Origin: Darksidea phi
Taxonomy: Eukaryota > Ascomycota > Dothideomycetes > Pleosporales > Lentitheciaceae
Assembly (NCBI GenBank): GCA_030770425.1
Contig: JASJFT010000268.1
Span: 1-56,041 of the forward strand
Reading direction: 5' to 3'
Length of the DNA: 56,041 bases
Part shown: positions 22,340 through 32,712 of the stretch, piece after piece
Layout: every line of letters begins with the position of its first letter
Position numbering within the stretch: the stretch's first letter is position 1
The notes under the pieces: generated by a model
Seen by the model: only the letters and a program-made list of their open reading frames with translations
What the model was told of the DNA's origin: nothing
Database searches by the model: none
Made by a program: the position numbers and the translations under genes

Positions 22340-22832
22340 AATGTCCGCCTGTACGTTGCGTAGGCCAGTTCCCCAAGTCGGACCAAAGCTCACGCTATTG
22401 CGAGCATGGAATGGCCAGGTATTTTAAGTAATGTCGGCGGGGAATAGTGTGAGTAAATAATGGGGAAGGAAGCTGACGCGTGCGCCCCTGTAACGAACAG
22501 CACCGTGCGATATGGAGTAGGCAAAAAGCTGAGGCTGTAGATTGTTACTAGAATCCAAGCATAAGTGGTCTAGACGCAATCCAGATTTTCGCGGAAGAAT
22601 AACAAGGTGGGGTGCGAGATGGTGGGACTTGTCGGTTGGCAAGGAAATGCGTGCGTGCGCTAGTGCCGACGCGGTCCCCACGCGAGATCACGCGGTAAGT
22701 TTCAGACTCATGTCTTGGCTCGACTTACTATGTATGTCTTGGACTCATCGTCAAGCGAGGGTAAGGATGAACATCAAGGATGAGCTCGGAATTGAAAAAG
22801 ACGAAGTAGCGGGCTTAAGATTTATTGGACAT
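22340..22832. other. Intergenic upstream of helicase
   Basis: About 490 bases between the helicase start and the stop of the RRN9-like gene. It should contain the helicase promoter. An open plus-strand frame here runs into the antisense of the RRN9-like gene and is not credible. Confidence 0.5.
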
Positions 22833-24791
22833 CTACAGCTCACTATCCTCGACCACGACCGGAGAAGCAGCCTCAGTCTCCATCCTTTGCTTCTTCGTAT
22901 CTTTGCGCTTCCCTTTCCTGACGCCGGCCTTTTTACCGCCTCCCTTTGCCCTACCACAACCCAACCATCCCTGTTTCGCAGTAATTGGCTGCAAGAACCC
23001 ATCAATATGCACAGCTCCCACCTTCCTCGCTTCGTTATCCGAATCATTCGTGCGTGGATCATATCCATGCACACGCTTAACATGCTCCACGGTACGATAT
23101 GGAATCTTAAAGTCCTGCTTGCTGCCCCAACAATCTTTGTGTGGACAACGGAGAGTGCCGAGGTTGAAAAGGGGGCGTTTGGAAGTTGACGCATCAACGG
23201 TAGCGAGGTCATCTAGAGAAGGTATAGCGGAAGGGCTGTACTGTACTGGTTCGGGGATAGATTCGGCCGCGAGACTTTCGTCGAACGTGCGAAACGACAT
23301 GCCTTCACCGAAGAGGGCAGCACATCGCCGGGCTGTTCGAGCGACTGCTTGCTGATCCCAACCGGTTATAGATGCTATGCCGAGTACTTCACTCCAATCC
23401 ATCAGACCGTATTGTTTCGAGATCTCACGGTTGGTGGAATGGTTGCTGGAAGACTCGCTGTTTTGTCTAGGTTTCTTCGGTGTGTTACGTCTTCGTTTCG
23501 AGGGCCGGCTTCCATCGGAACTGGATTCTTCGTGACTCTCTTCTCCATGAGCGTTACCATAGTCCGAGACAGATTCGCTGTCAGAGAGGTGCTGAGCTTT
23601 AGGCTTTTCCAGCTTCTTCTTCGTTTTCGATGTGCCGCTTGCGCGAGAAGAGGGCCGACTGTTCGCCTTATTGGCTGGCATACTTTTCGAGCGAGCCTGA
23701 AAAGGTGTCCTAGAATTCAAGACCACTGACTCTGCATCTGATGTAAAGTCACTCCCAGACCTGTCGCTATACGCGCCTCTCCCGAAATGGTTAAGTCGAC
23801 TTCGACGGACGGCTAGAGCGAGACTGTCTAGTCGTGCAAGTATAGAGTCGACTGAAGGCTGTAATAATCGCCGCGCTTCGTCGTCATCTGCAAGAAAAGC
23901 AGCTTTTACGGATGGGGGTTGTGGCTTGCGCATGCGTGCCTTGCCGAGTATGTTGCCAAATTTCCCTTCTACCTCGCTTTCAGACGTTGGAGCTGTACCT
24001 TCTCTGATACCCTCCACATCTTGCATCTCGACGTCGGACGCAGGAGACTGCGACCTGTTCGAGGGCAGAGTCTTCGCTTCGTATTTGGCTCGAGAGTTGC
24101 GCTTGGGCGTTGCGTCCGGGTCGTCGGCCTCATAATGTCGCGAGAACCATGCCTCTTTCGCTTGCTGCATGAAAAGGGCAAGCACCTCTTCTCGCATGAC
24201 CTCGCCTGCATCTTGAGTTCCTGAACCCTCGATATACCATGTATCTTCCTCACTATCCGCTCGTGCCACACCCGGCTGCTTCGTGGGAACCGACTTCGGA
24301 GGCACAGGCCATGCCGTCCAAAGTTTGCCCGGAACCAGCTCTATTTGTTTCTCTCCAAACGGATCCGTGAACTCCAATTCCTCGCCTTTCTTCAGCCACG
24401 AGTCTTTTGCCTGCCAGTTCTTGACTCCCGCAAGCTGTTCTGTAGGCCTCCGTACCCGGCGTTTGAGATTGTGTGCATTGAATAGATGTGCTGCAAGGTC
24501 TGCCGACTCCATGTTTTCAAGCGAAGCAGCAATCTGCCGCTCCGCCGCTGTATAACCCCGCCATGTCTGCGGCTTGCCCGTGAAGCGGTTCGGTCGGGAA
24601 GGCTCGTCGTCCGATTCTGGCTCGGATTCTTCTTCTTCGTCGTCAGATATATCATCTTCGTCTGAATCGAGCGTGAAAGATACGAGCGGCGGGCTCTGCG
24701 CGTTTGGCGGGGTTGGGGATTGCTCGGGCGACGTAGCGGAAGAATTTTCTGATGACTGTGGCACACTATCTTCACCACCAAACAATGACAT
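22833..24791 (-). CDS. RRN9: RRN9-like RNA polymerase I initiation factor
   Basis: Intronless 652-aa protein. The first ATG is at 24791 (MSLFGGEDSV); the frame is open a little further but only through a TTG. After an acidic Ser/Asp/Glu-rich head, residues about 75-155 hold a block (RQIAASLENMESADLAAHLF, followed by NAHNLKRR) that I place in the RRN9 domain, found in a subunit of the yeast upstream activation factor for rDNA transcription. The middle is disordered and Ser/Arg-rich. A conserved patch (MDWSEVLGIASITGWD) near 470 and a Cys/His motif (CPHKDCWG .. HVKRVH) near 560 follow. The C terminus is Lys/Gly-rich, perhaps a nuclear signal. Assignment is from memory of fungal RRN9-domain proteins; nuclear/nucleolar action is inferred. 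Confidence 0.7.
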   Translation of the reverse strand: MSLFGGEDSVPQSSENSSATSPEQSPTPPNAQSPPLVSFTLDSDEDDISDDEEEESEPESDDEPSRPNRFTGKPQTWRGYTAAERQIAASLENMESADLAAHLFNAHNLKRRVRRPTEQLAGVKNWQAKDSWLKKGEELEFTDPFGEKQIELVPGKLWTAWPVPPKSVPTKQPGVARADSEEDTWYIEGSGTQDAGEVMREEVLALFMQQAKEAWFSRHYEADDPDATPKRNSRAKYEAKTLPSNRSQSPASDVEMQDVEGIREGTAPTSESEVEGKFGNILGKARMRKPQPPSVKAAFLADDDEARRLLQPSVDSILARLDSLALAVRRSRLNHFGRGAYSDRSGSDFTSDAESVVLNSRTPFQARSKSMPANKANSRPSSRASGTSKTKKKLEKPKAQHLSDSESVSDYGNAHGEESHEESSSDGSRPSKRRRNTPKKPRQNSESSSNHSTNREISKQYGLMDWSEVLGIASITGWDQQAVARTARRCAALFGEGMSFRTFDESLAAESIPEPVQYSPSAIPSLDDLATVDASTSKRPLFNLGTLRCPHKDCWGSKQDFKIPYRTVEHVKRVHGYDPRTNDSDNEARKVGAVHIDGFLQPITAKQGWLGCGRAKGGGKKAGVRKGKRKDTKKQRMETEAASPVVVEDSEL

Positions 24792-25127
24792 CCTGGTTGT
24801 GGAAGATGTCAAAGGGGGTTATGCGTTGGGCAAAGGACTGGTTGGCCATTGGGGTTGTTTTCATTGCAGAGCGCGAAAGCCGTCGGTGAAGTTTCGTCGA
24901 GCCAAGCCGATGCGAATTCACGTGAATCTTTGAAAATATATTGAACAAGCGCACGTATAAGCACTTACACTTACAGATAATTTGAACCCAAGTGTGCACA
25001 CTCTCGAAATGAAATGACTGCATGGAATCGGAGCTCAATATGCAAAACATAGATAATCTTACATAAGCCATTCTTTGAACGCTAAAAAACATCATGCACC
25101 CCCGCTCGACATGAACCCTCCAGTCCG
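24792..25127. other. Intergenic, no gene seen
   Basis: About 340 bases between the RRN9-like start and the permease stop, presumably the promoter of the former. Nothing specific recognised. Confidence 0.5.
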
Positions 25128-27049
25128 CTAACACAAAATCTTATAAAATTTCTTCCACTTCGACCACTGCGCCTGCTCCGCTCGCTCTTGCGCCAGAATC
25201 TCGGGCAGATTAATCTCCCTCTTTCCACTCGTAACGTCAATCTCATGCGCCCTCTTGAACTTCGTCTTGTACACGAGCTTGAACACAATATAAAATAGCG
25301 CCACGATCGGGAACGCAAGATACGCCTCGAAGAAGGTCTGGATACGCTCACTTGCCGTCATATCGGCATATCCGACGGGAGCCATACCAGTCCAAAACTG
25401 CGCTATCAAAACTAGGATGTTGAAGATGAAGCCGGCATAGGAACCGTAGACGGTGGCCTGTGAGCGGAACGCTAGTTCGTCGAGAGAGTGGCCTTGGAGT
25501 TTCCAGGCCCTGCGAAAGCGGATATGACAGAGACAGATGGAGGCCCAATTGAAGATCGCTGCGAGACCTGAGATGGCCAGCATCCAGGTAAAGGCTTTGG
25601 CGCGAATTTCGTCACCAGCTGCGACGATGTAGGAAATGAACCCAAATGCGGATGCAAAGAGAATGGACACGAGTGGCCTTCCGGAACGATCGATGTAGCC
25701 GAGAATTTTGGGAGCTTGTCCGCGATCGGCCAGCGCCGCGACGGTACGCGAGGCTCCGTAAATGGATGAATTGCCAACACTCAACACAGCAATGAGGATG
25801 ACTACATTCATGATGGATGGCACTACGCTGATACCGGCATTTCGTACTGCGATTACGAAAGGTGAGGCGTTGGCGTCGCTCGAAGATGCGCCAATTAGGT
25901 TCTTATCATCGTAGGGGACCAGACAGCCAACAACCGTAAGCGATACCATGTAGAACTATCGTTGTCAGTTAACATTCGAAGACTGCTAAGAGATGCGCGT
26001 ACCAAGGTGATACGCCAAAACACCTGTTTTACCGCTGTTGGAAGTGTTTTCCGTGGATTCTCAGTCTCGGCCGCGCACAATCCGACGAGCTCAGTTCCAG
26101 CAAACGAAAATGCGGCAGTAACGAACACGGAGCAGAGACCCTTAAAGCCATTGTTGAAGGCGCCAGGGTTGTACCTTGAACTATTAGTCCTGCGTAGATA
26201 TGCATACAAAACCGGGACGTCTTACCAAAATTTTGCACCCATGTAAGACCCACCAGGTACGCCTCCGACGTCAATTATGATACCGAGGATGATGAACCCG
26301 ATGACGGCAGTAATCTTGATGATGGAGAAGACAAACTCCGCCTCTCCGTATCCGCGAACACCGAACAGATTGATCGAAATGATAACGAACAGGAAGATGG
26401 TTACCCAGGCCGCAGGATTCGTACCTCTGGCACCTTCCCAGAAAGACAGCGTTATCGATGCTGCCACGATTTCAAGGGGAAGCGCAACAAGCCATGACAG
26501 TGCGTAATTCCACGCCATGGCGAAGCCCCAAGCTGGGTCGAGGAAGCGGGAGGCATAGACAGCGAATGAACCAGCAACTGGAAAGGCGACGGCCAGCTCG
26601 CCCAGTGCTTGAACGGTGCAGAATAACATTATCCCTATGAGGCCATATGCCAACACGAGGGAGGCCGGACCGCCGGCTGAGAGCGCGGCACCGGAACCGA
26701 CGAAGAGACCAGTTCCTGGGAGATGTTATTAGCACGCCCTACCGCCGCATTTCACTATTTGAGCAGTAAACACACCAATTGATCCTCCAATAGCAATCAT
26801 CTGAAGATGCCTGTTTTTCAATTGCATGCTCAGTGCGGGTTCAGCAGGCGGTTGATCCGGGAGAGGCTTCCCCTCCTCCTCGACAGCTACCGTCACCATC
26901 CTCGCATTGGGATTCCGTCTGAAGCTGTCCGTGAAACGACTCCATTTTGTTCCGGATACTGGCTCGGCTTCGCCATAGTCGTACTGGGGAGCCAATCCGG
27001 GGCCCGTGTACTCCTTCTCTTTACCGCTCTCCAAGTCAGCGTCAACCAT
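25128..27049 (-). CDS. Amino acid permease (AAP/YAT type)
   Basis: Plasma-membrane proton/amino acid symporter of the fungal YAT family (APC superfamily). Four exons: 27049-26776, 26715-26226, 26174-26003, 25955-25128; introns 60, 51 and 47 bp; 587 aa. A hydrophilic N-terminal tail of about 80 residues leads to the first membrane segment with the family signature MIAIGGSIGTGLFVGSG, whose second half comes from exon 2. Other typical blocks are AFSFAGTELVGLCAAETENP near 285 and GNSSIYGASRTVAALADRGQ near 365. About 12 hydrophobic segments are visible, and the C-terminal tail is charged, as in regulated permeases. Substrate cannot be read from sequence; general or broad-range uptake is most common in this group. 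Three GATA-factor core sites lie upstream. Confidence 0.93.
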
Positions 27050-27209
27050 GATGAGTCTGAGTATGAAGTGAGGTGAGGAGAATGAATGGTGTGAATAAGT
27101 GGAGAAGGGGTCCCTTAGTAGCTGGTGCTGTGTTGTTCAAGGATCTTGCGCACGCGATCAATCGACGTTCTTCCGGGCGGGCAAGGATCGACAGTGAAGC
27201 GAGTTGGTT

Positions 27210-27412
27210 CTTATCGGCATCATGGAGATGGGCACCTGATATATAGAGCGCTAGGCGGCCAGTGACTTCGCCCGCATCCCTGATAAGGTAGCCCATGCTG
27301 ATAGTCTGGATTCCCCCGCGACAATCGTCCCGCGGTAGCACAAGCGAAGGTGCAATGACGTAGTGGCTAAACATGGCGACGCCCAAATCCTTTGTAGCGA
27401 GGTGCTCTTATC
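27210..27412. promoter_or_regulatory. Three GATA-factor sites upstream of permease
   Basis: GATAAG cores occur at 27210-27215 (minus strand), 27281-27287 (plus, TGATAAG) and 27407-27412 (minus), that is 160-365 bases upstream of the permease ATG. Fungal AreA/NIT2-type GATA activators use paired HGATAR sites to switch on nitrogen-uptake genes when preferred nitrogen is scarce, so the setting suits the neighbour. Binding is inferred. Confidence 0.45.
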
Positions 27413-28373
27413 AATTTGTTGCATACCGAGCACTAAGGCGTGTCATGCTAGCACCTGGAAAGATCATTGTGCATGGTAGCCAATCAGGGGCACAGCGGCG
27501 ATCAGCGGGCGCACCCCTTCGCAAGCTTTCAGACCAAGAAACGCAAGCTTTCCAGCCCAGTTTTGCACATTCTCGATTCCAACACGAATCAATCTGATGG
27601 GTAAAGCGCACTGACTGCCGCTGCCGCACGACAGCTTGCGCGAGACGGAAGGTGAATGCTGAGTGCTGAGTTCTGAGTTCCGAAGCGTACGATTATTTTT
27701 GCGCGGTCGCTCATGACGTCATACGGTGTGGGACGCGAAACGCAGCTAGACCGCCGATCTTGACAAGGGCCGAATATCTTAGCCTGAAGTCGCCGCTAGG
27801 CCCGGCGTCGACGACTCGTGGATATACACGTTTGTCAGATATCTTGATCGGTGGGTGGGGAATGTCAGGCTACGTTATGCAAAAACTAGGCAACCCCATC
27901 TCTCCATACCACCCTCGCGCGGTTACACTTGTTCTATCACTCTGATTCTAGTTGAAGGGTACACAGGACAGTATGCCATTTTAACTCAGGACCCTATAGA
28001 GATGAAGAGAACTACTGCCTTCAAGGAGAAGCCTACGTTGACTCGAATGGAATGAAGATATGCATTCAGAAAAGCGTGCTTAAAACTCAGGCTATAAAAG
28101 AACATTGTTTTAATGCTAGCTCGAGGAGGCGCCAATGGCGACAGTCCTACTCTCAGATATCATACAAGAAAGCTGACAATGGTAGCGATGACTGCAAATT
28201 AGAAATCGGGAGGGGGGTATTTTCGCTATTGTCGCGAGCGACTGCGCGATCTATGGATAGCTTTTCTCAACGCCGGATATCAACGTACGATATGATATAA
28301 ATTTGCGGTATCTATAGGGACGGGCGCGAGCAGACGAAGAGGAAACCCGGTCGGTAGATATTGAAAATTACAT

Positions 28374-28500
28374 TTTCGACGCTGGCTCACGTACGAAATC
28401 TGGTAGCGATTGATCTTTTCGACGCTGGCTCACGTACGAAAGCTGGTAGCGATTGATCTTTCGACGCTGGCTCACGTACGAAAGCTGGTAGCGATTGATC
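28374..28500 (+). repeat. Three tandem 42-43-bp repeats
   Basis: Three head-to-tail copies start with tttcgacgctggctcacgta at 28374, 28417 and 28459 (43, 42 and 42 bp). They differ only by an extra t and by aaat/aaag in the first copy. The array ends about 103 bases before the ATG of the metallophosphoesterase gene, so it lies in its promoter or 5' UTR. Confidence 0.92.
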
Positions 28501-28603
28501 CCTCTGACTAGTGCTCCCTGTACAAACCACCCCTTCTTTCTTTCTTGCCTAGCTACCTTTACGCTCCTCCATTAACTCACTTATACGAGAATATCCAGAC
28601 ACC

Positions 28604-29635
28604 ATGACTACCCACCAGTCCCTGAAGCGTACCCGGTCACCCCCTCCACAAACGACTGCCCATGTTTCGAAGCGCAGCCGGCTCGAGCCCAACACCAGTG
28701 CCGTCGTCAAATTTCTTGTCATGTCTGACACCCACGACGCGGAGCTGCCGACCTTAGCTCATTGCGACGTTCTCCTTCACTGCGGCGATCTCACTGAAGA
28801 TGGCTCACTAGCAAGTTTAGAGAAGGCCCTGAGGGCCATCGGAAAGGCCAACGCAGAGCTCAAACTCGTAATCGCCGGCAACCACGAGATTTCGCTCGAC
28901 AAGTCATACTATCTCTCCGAAGGCGGTTCGGAAAACGACCATCTAGAAGCCTGCGCCCTAATTTCCAGCAACCAAGATTCCGAGGCTTCGAAAAATGGCG
29001 TTACTTTTCTTGAAGAAGGCACCCATACCTTCACCCTGAAGTCTGGAGCCGCATTTACCATCTATACCTCCCCTTACACACCAAGGTACGGATCTTCCGC
29101 TTTCCAATACGCAAGCGACGAAGACCGCTTCAATATTGCGACTTCGACGCCCACGTGGGCAAAAAACGTCGGTACCGAGAAAAGTATCATACCAGCAGAC
29201 GTCGACATCATCATGACTCACGGCCCACCCAAATATATCCTCGACGCGACAGCCGATGGGAGGAGCGCCGGCTGCGAACACCTTCGCCGCGCCGTAGCTC
29301 GAGTGCAACCACGGTTACACTGTTTTGGGCATGTGCATCGCGGATATGGATCCCAACGCATCAAGTACGATGACAAGAAGACGCCCGAAGATGATCCGGA
29401 TTGCATCGTCACACTTCCCAAGGAGTGGGTAGGCAGGAATCAGGCGAAGAGGAAGGGATATGCAAGTTTACCTCCGAATTCGGCGTGTGCGTTTCGCGAG
29501 GACAAGCGGCAGACGCTGATGGTTAATGCTGCGATTATGGACGAGAAGGACGAACCTGGGAATGTTCCTTGGATGGTCGAGCTCGAGTTACCTGTGTCCA
29601 AACTGCGCTCGGGTGAAGATGGCGGGATCGAATGA
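28604..29635 (+). CDS. Calcineurin-like metallophosphoesterase
   Basis: Intronless 343-aa protein. The two-metal site of the calcineurin-like phosphoesterase fold is complete: D42 and H44 (MSDTHD), D62 (HCGDLT), N93 and H94 (AGNHE), H206 (MTHGPP), and H243 and H245 (FGHVHRGYG). The first 30 residues are basic and Ser/Pro-rich (KRTRSPPP, KRSRLE), a possible nuclear signal. No signal peptide or membrane segment is present. The best-fitting relatives are fungal cytosolic members of the MPPED-like group, which cleave phosphoester bonds of small molecules in tested cases; the substrate here is unknown. Start context is accATGa. The nearby upstream tandem repeat is unusual for a promoter. Confidence 0.9.
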   Translation: MTTHQSLKRTRSPPPQTTAHVSKRSRLEPNTSAVVKFLVMSDTHDAELPTLAHCDVLLHCGDLTEDGSLASLEKALRAIGKANAELKLVIAGNHEISLDKSYYLSEGGSENDHLEACALISSNQDSEASKNGVTFLEEGTHTFTLKSGAAFTIYTSPYTPRYGSSAFQYASDEDRFNIATSTPTWAKNVGTEKSIIPADVDIIMTHGPPKYILDATADGRSAGCEHLRRAVARVQPRLHCFGHVHRGYGSQRIKYDDKKTPEDDPDCIVTLPKEWVGRNQAKRKGYASLPPNSACAFREDKRQTLMVNAAIMDEKDEPGNVPWMVELELPVSKLRSGEDGGIE

Positions 29636-30162
29636 GGATCTACTGGGGGAAGCGGAACACTGGATTTTATTTAGTGGCGGCCACTGATGACATCCAGCGA
29701 AAGGCGGCATCAATACTATGAAGGACCTGAAGAAAGATAAATAAAGGATAGAATATAGTTTAAGAAAGAGCACCCAAAGTGTTGGAAAATGGAATGAGCA
29801 GACTTTCTTGACAACATATCCCATATTAATTGCGAGACACACGTCATGTTGTTTTTGTATTTGGATTAGCGAGTATTTTTTATTTCGTATGCTGTCGAAA
29901 TAGGGTTATTCTATTGCCTCAAGTTGTTTTTTCCCTTCTGGTTTTGAAGGAAGAATAGATATCGGCGGCTTCATTGCAGCCATCGAACGTTAGAACTTCG
30001 ACCGGAGGCACCGAACGTCGAGATAATCAAACCACCTTTAGATGCCCACGATACGCCGGGATCCCTTACTTTGAACCGTACTGACCCAGATTGTAACTTG
30101 GTAGTAATCAAAGTAACTAGAGTACACCAGCCACTTCCTCATGGTCGTGCATCCTAATGCAT
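29636..30162. other. Convergent intergenic, no gene seen
   Basis: 3' ends of two converging genes meet here. The DNA is AT-rich around 29690-29950. No gene or repeat recognised. Confidence 0.55.
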
Positions 30163-31515
30163 TCATTTCTTCCCTCTAAACCTCACCCACGCCTGTTCTT
30201 TTTCGAGCTTACGCCCATTCTTGCCATCGACAACATGGTACAAGCCATCCGATGGAGGACTCCATTCATCCATCTTCCTCAGCTTCAGTCCGAAAGGCTT
30301 CTTGTCCTTCTCCTCTGCAATCAAGCGTACATGTTGCAAATTGGGCAAAAGCTTGAGCACATTTTGGCCCGGAAGGTCGTGTTTCACGATGAGTTGTGTG
30401 ATGGCCTCGAGCTGCGAGCGGGTAAGGCGGCGCTCCATGACCAAGAAGTTGAACATGATGTTGTAAGTCTGGAAGCTGATTTGGTTCAACATGTAAGGCA
30501 GCGTTGATGTCTCGAGATACAGCTGGCGGCAGACTCCGCTGAGAAGACTTATGCCTTTGGTTCTCTCGAGGCGCGGGATACCATTCTTGTTCGAGGGGCT
30601 GCGAAACTCCTTGCTAACTGTGCTTCCGTATTTGAAATGTGGCAATCTATGCACTGTATTGTCACGGTCCCTGGTAATCCTATAGCTCCTGTAGGAAATC
30701 TCAATGTTGTAACCGCCAAGTGCGAGCCCGTAGATCCTTTTTAGTACGTCGTTCGGGAGACGGAGCAAAGGAGAGTTGGCCTGATTCACGGACCACCTGT
30801 ATGACCTAGTTAGTCTCTTGGTGCCTATGATACTCTAGTGCGTTACTTGCAAGATAAATGCTTTCGACTGGGCGTCGATGCAGTTACCACACAAATCCTC
30901 CGACGGTGGCGCAGTCGTTGACGATTGATACTCCCTAGCCTCGAATGCCCGCTTGGCCATTGCCAGCACCTCCATTTTGTTGGGAGGAGCTTTCGCGGCA
31001 TTCAACGGCTCGGCATTTTTGCCATTCGACGGGCTTATCGCATGCTCTATCGACCTTGCTGCGGCCTTCCCCATAGCCTTCAGAGAGCCATGGAAGGGAT
31101 TGATGTTTGCTTTTCTGCCGTTCTTCAGCTCTGGTTTGAATGGCTTCTTCGTCTTGATGAGAGAATCAAATTCCTCACGGCCACCATGTAGAGATCCTTG
31201 ATTTCGTGCCGGTGTAATTTCGCCAGCTTTGTAGTTGTTGAGGAGACGGACGAAGGGATCTTTAGCTGAGGCTTGGGCGGGCGGGAGGTCGTCCACATCC
31301 ATCTCATCATATGGCATCGAAATAGGTCCGCTGAACCTCTTCGACTGTGGTTTCTTGCGGGCAGAGTTGCTGGAAGTCATTGATTGCGGCCCAGCTTCAG
31401 CTTCGTCTCGTGGGCTTGACTTGCGACGTTTGCTGGTGCTGGTGCTGTCGGGTGGTGAGCTAAAAGCGGAAGGAGCCATAGTCATGTTGCGTCGAGAGTA
31501 AGTCCGCTTGGACAT
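30163..31515 (-). CDS. F-box-like protein with disordered N terminus
   Basis: Two exons, 31515-30847 and 30780-30163, give 428 aa; the 66-bp intron has a CTAAC branch site. The second exon has no ATG of its own at a sensible place (its frame opens with GTG), and its F-box-like block continues in phase from exon 1, so I join them. Residues 1-200 are basic, Ser/Pro/Lys-rich and probably disordered. Residues about 224-240 (ANSPLLRLPNDVLKRIYGLA) match the degenerate F-box/DUF motif LLxLPxElRnrIY seen in many fungal proteins, followed by a domain with CRQLYLETSTLPY. Known relatives are mostly uncharacterised; F-box function (SCF substrate adaptor) is only possible. The main alternative is two separate genes. 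Confidence 0.7.
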
Positions 31516-32163
31516 TGTCGAGAGTGGGAGGCCTTTATAGACCACACAGTGCGGAGTAGTTTTGATTGTGAGACGGTGTGAAATCTTTATTGTGGTGCGG
31601 GCCGTGCTACGTTGTTGGGGAAGTGACAGGCCAAGTGCCCAACACTTGAGGTGAATGCGGTTCTCAGCCTTGCGAAAGTGCGACGAACCCTGGAACACGT
31701 TTCCAGGCGAACCATAGAATTTGACTCGCACAGCAGCGGTGAAGTCTGGATAATAGCCTGCTGCGTTGACCTTTCTTGCAAAATCGCCTGCGTGCGGGCA
31801 AAGTCTTGCGTAGCGCCAGCGACGCGGTGTCACGTGAACGCTCCTTGAACCGACAAGTCAGGTTCAAGAAGTGCAGGTCTCTTTCGCCTTTGCAAGTTGA
31901 ACTGAGAGTTTGATTAGTGGTGTAGGGAGCGATTGGAGCCCAACAAGAATGGGGTAGCTTGGAAACCAACATACGTAGAAACTCATGTGACTTGTATTGT
32001 ATATAAGGGCAGCTAGAGCTAGCCCATGATTAGGAAACATGCATATTGTTAATCTAGTAATGCGCAACTCGGAGGCCCTCAAATATCTCTCCACGCCGGC
32101 ACTCATTGCCCCAACAAAAGAACCCCAACAAGCAAACTATCCACGTACCGTCACCTCCGTCTC
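31516..32163. other. Intergenic, no gene seen
   Basis: About 650 bases upstream of the F-box-like gene. A TATAAA on the minus strand at 31534-31539 lies only about 20 bases before the ATG, so true initiation could be at a later Met (31485). Nothing else recognised. Confidence 0.45.
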
Positions 32164-32712
32164 TCACAGCAGAACCCATCCGGCACCACCAAGCGCAGCA
32201 AGACCCCAAACCGCTCCCACAATTCCAGTTGTGCTTCCAAATGCATCGAATCGTCCGATCGCCGCGTTGCCGGTTGCCTTGCCTCCCTGGGGACTTTGTG
32301 TACCCGTAGGATCGCCGCCATTACCGACCGTCAGCGTCGGGATACTCACACCACCCTGTGTCATCTGCGCCATGGCGGACTGCAAGCTCGAGATCGCCTT
32401 GTCTGTATCCTTAAAGGGAGTGGCGGGTTCTGTGCCCTGAAGGTAACCCGTGGTCACGCTAGGGTTCTTGCAGACGGGAATGTCGTAGAGCTTCCCGGCA
32501 CACGGGGCAGCTGAGGGGCAGCACCAGCCATCGCCGCAGTCGTTGAAGTCTTTGCCACAGAAGATTTCAGGGTCCTCCACGCTCTGTCGAGGTGTGAGGG
32601 AGCGTCCGTATTGGGCGGCGGGAGTGAGGCCGGCTGGAATGGGCTGGGGGTCGGCGATGGCGGAGACGGTGACAGCCACAGCGAGCGGAAAGAGGAAGGT
32701 TGAGATATGCAT
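32164..32712 (-). CDS. Small secreted Cys-rich protein, probable GPI anchor
   Basis: Intronless 182-aa protein. Residues 1-20 form a clear signal peptide (MHISTFLFPLAVAVTVSAIA). A short region near 52-82 has six cysteines (FCGKDFNDCGDGWCC then PC and VC), enough for three disulfides. A Gly/Thr/Ser-rich spacer follows, and the C terminus is hydrophobic (GIVGAVWGLAALGGAGWVLL) with small residues before it, as in proteins that get a GPI anchor. So it is most likely attached to the plasma membrane or cell wall. I do not recognise a named family. Cys-rich surface proteins of this size occur widely in filamentous ascomycetes; whether it is an effector or a wall component cannot be told. Confidence 0.8.
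   Translation of the reverse strand: MHISTFLFPLAVAVTVSAIADPQPIPAGLTPAAQYGRSLTPRQSVEDPEIFCGKDFNDCGDGWCCPSAAPCAGKLYDIPVCKNPSVTTGYLQGTEPATPFKDTDKAISSLQSAMAQMTQGGVSIPTLTVGNGGDPTGTQSPQGGKATGNAAIGRFDAFGSTTGIVGAVWGLAALGGAGWVLL

Larger units (their letters stand above)
27050..28603. other. 1.55-kb divergent intergenic region
   Basis: Lies between the permease (-) and metallophosphoesterase (+) starts. Besides the GATA sites it has a 10-base CRE-like palindrome atgacgtcat at 27713-27722 (a bZIP/ATF-type core) and, near the phosphoesterase, a 42-bp tandem repeat. Short frames within have no recognisable content. An AT-richer, TA-rich part runs from about 28000 to 28330. Confidence 0.55.

Noticed and set aside
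22542..23189. 215-codon plus-strand frame
   Set aside because: Mostly antisense to the RRN9-like gene, with no recognisable domain.
30163..30789. Stand-alone F-box-like gene starting at 30789
   Set aside because: That start is GTG, and an intron with CTAAC branch joins this frame in phase to the exon ending at 30847.
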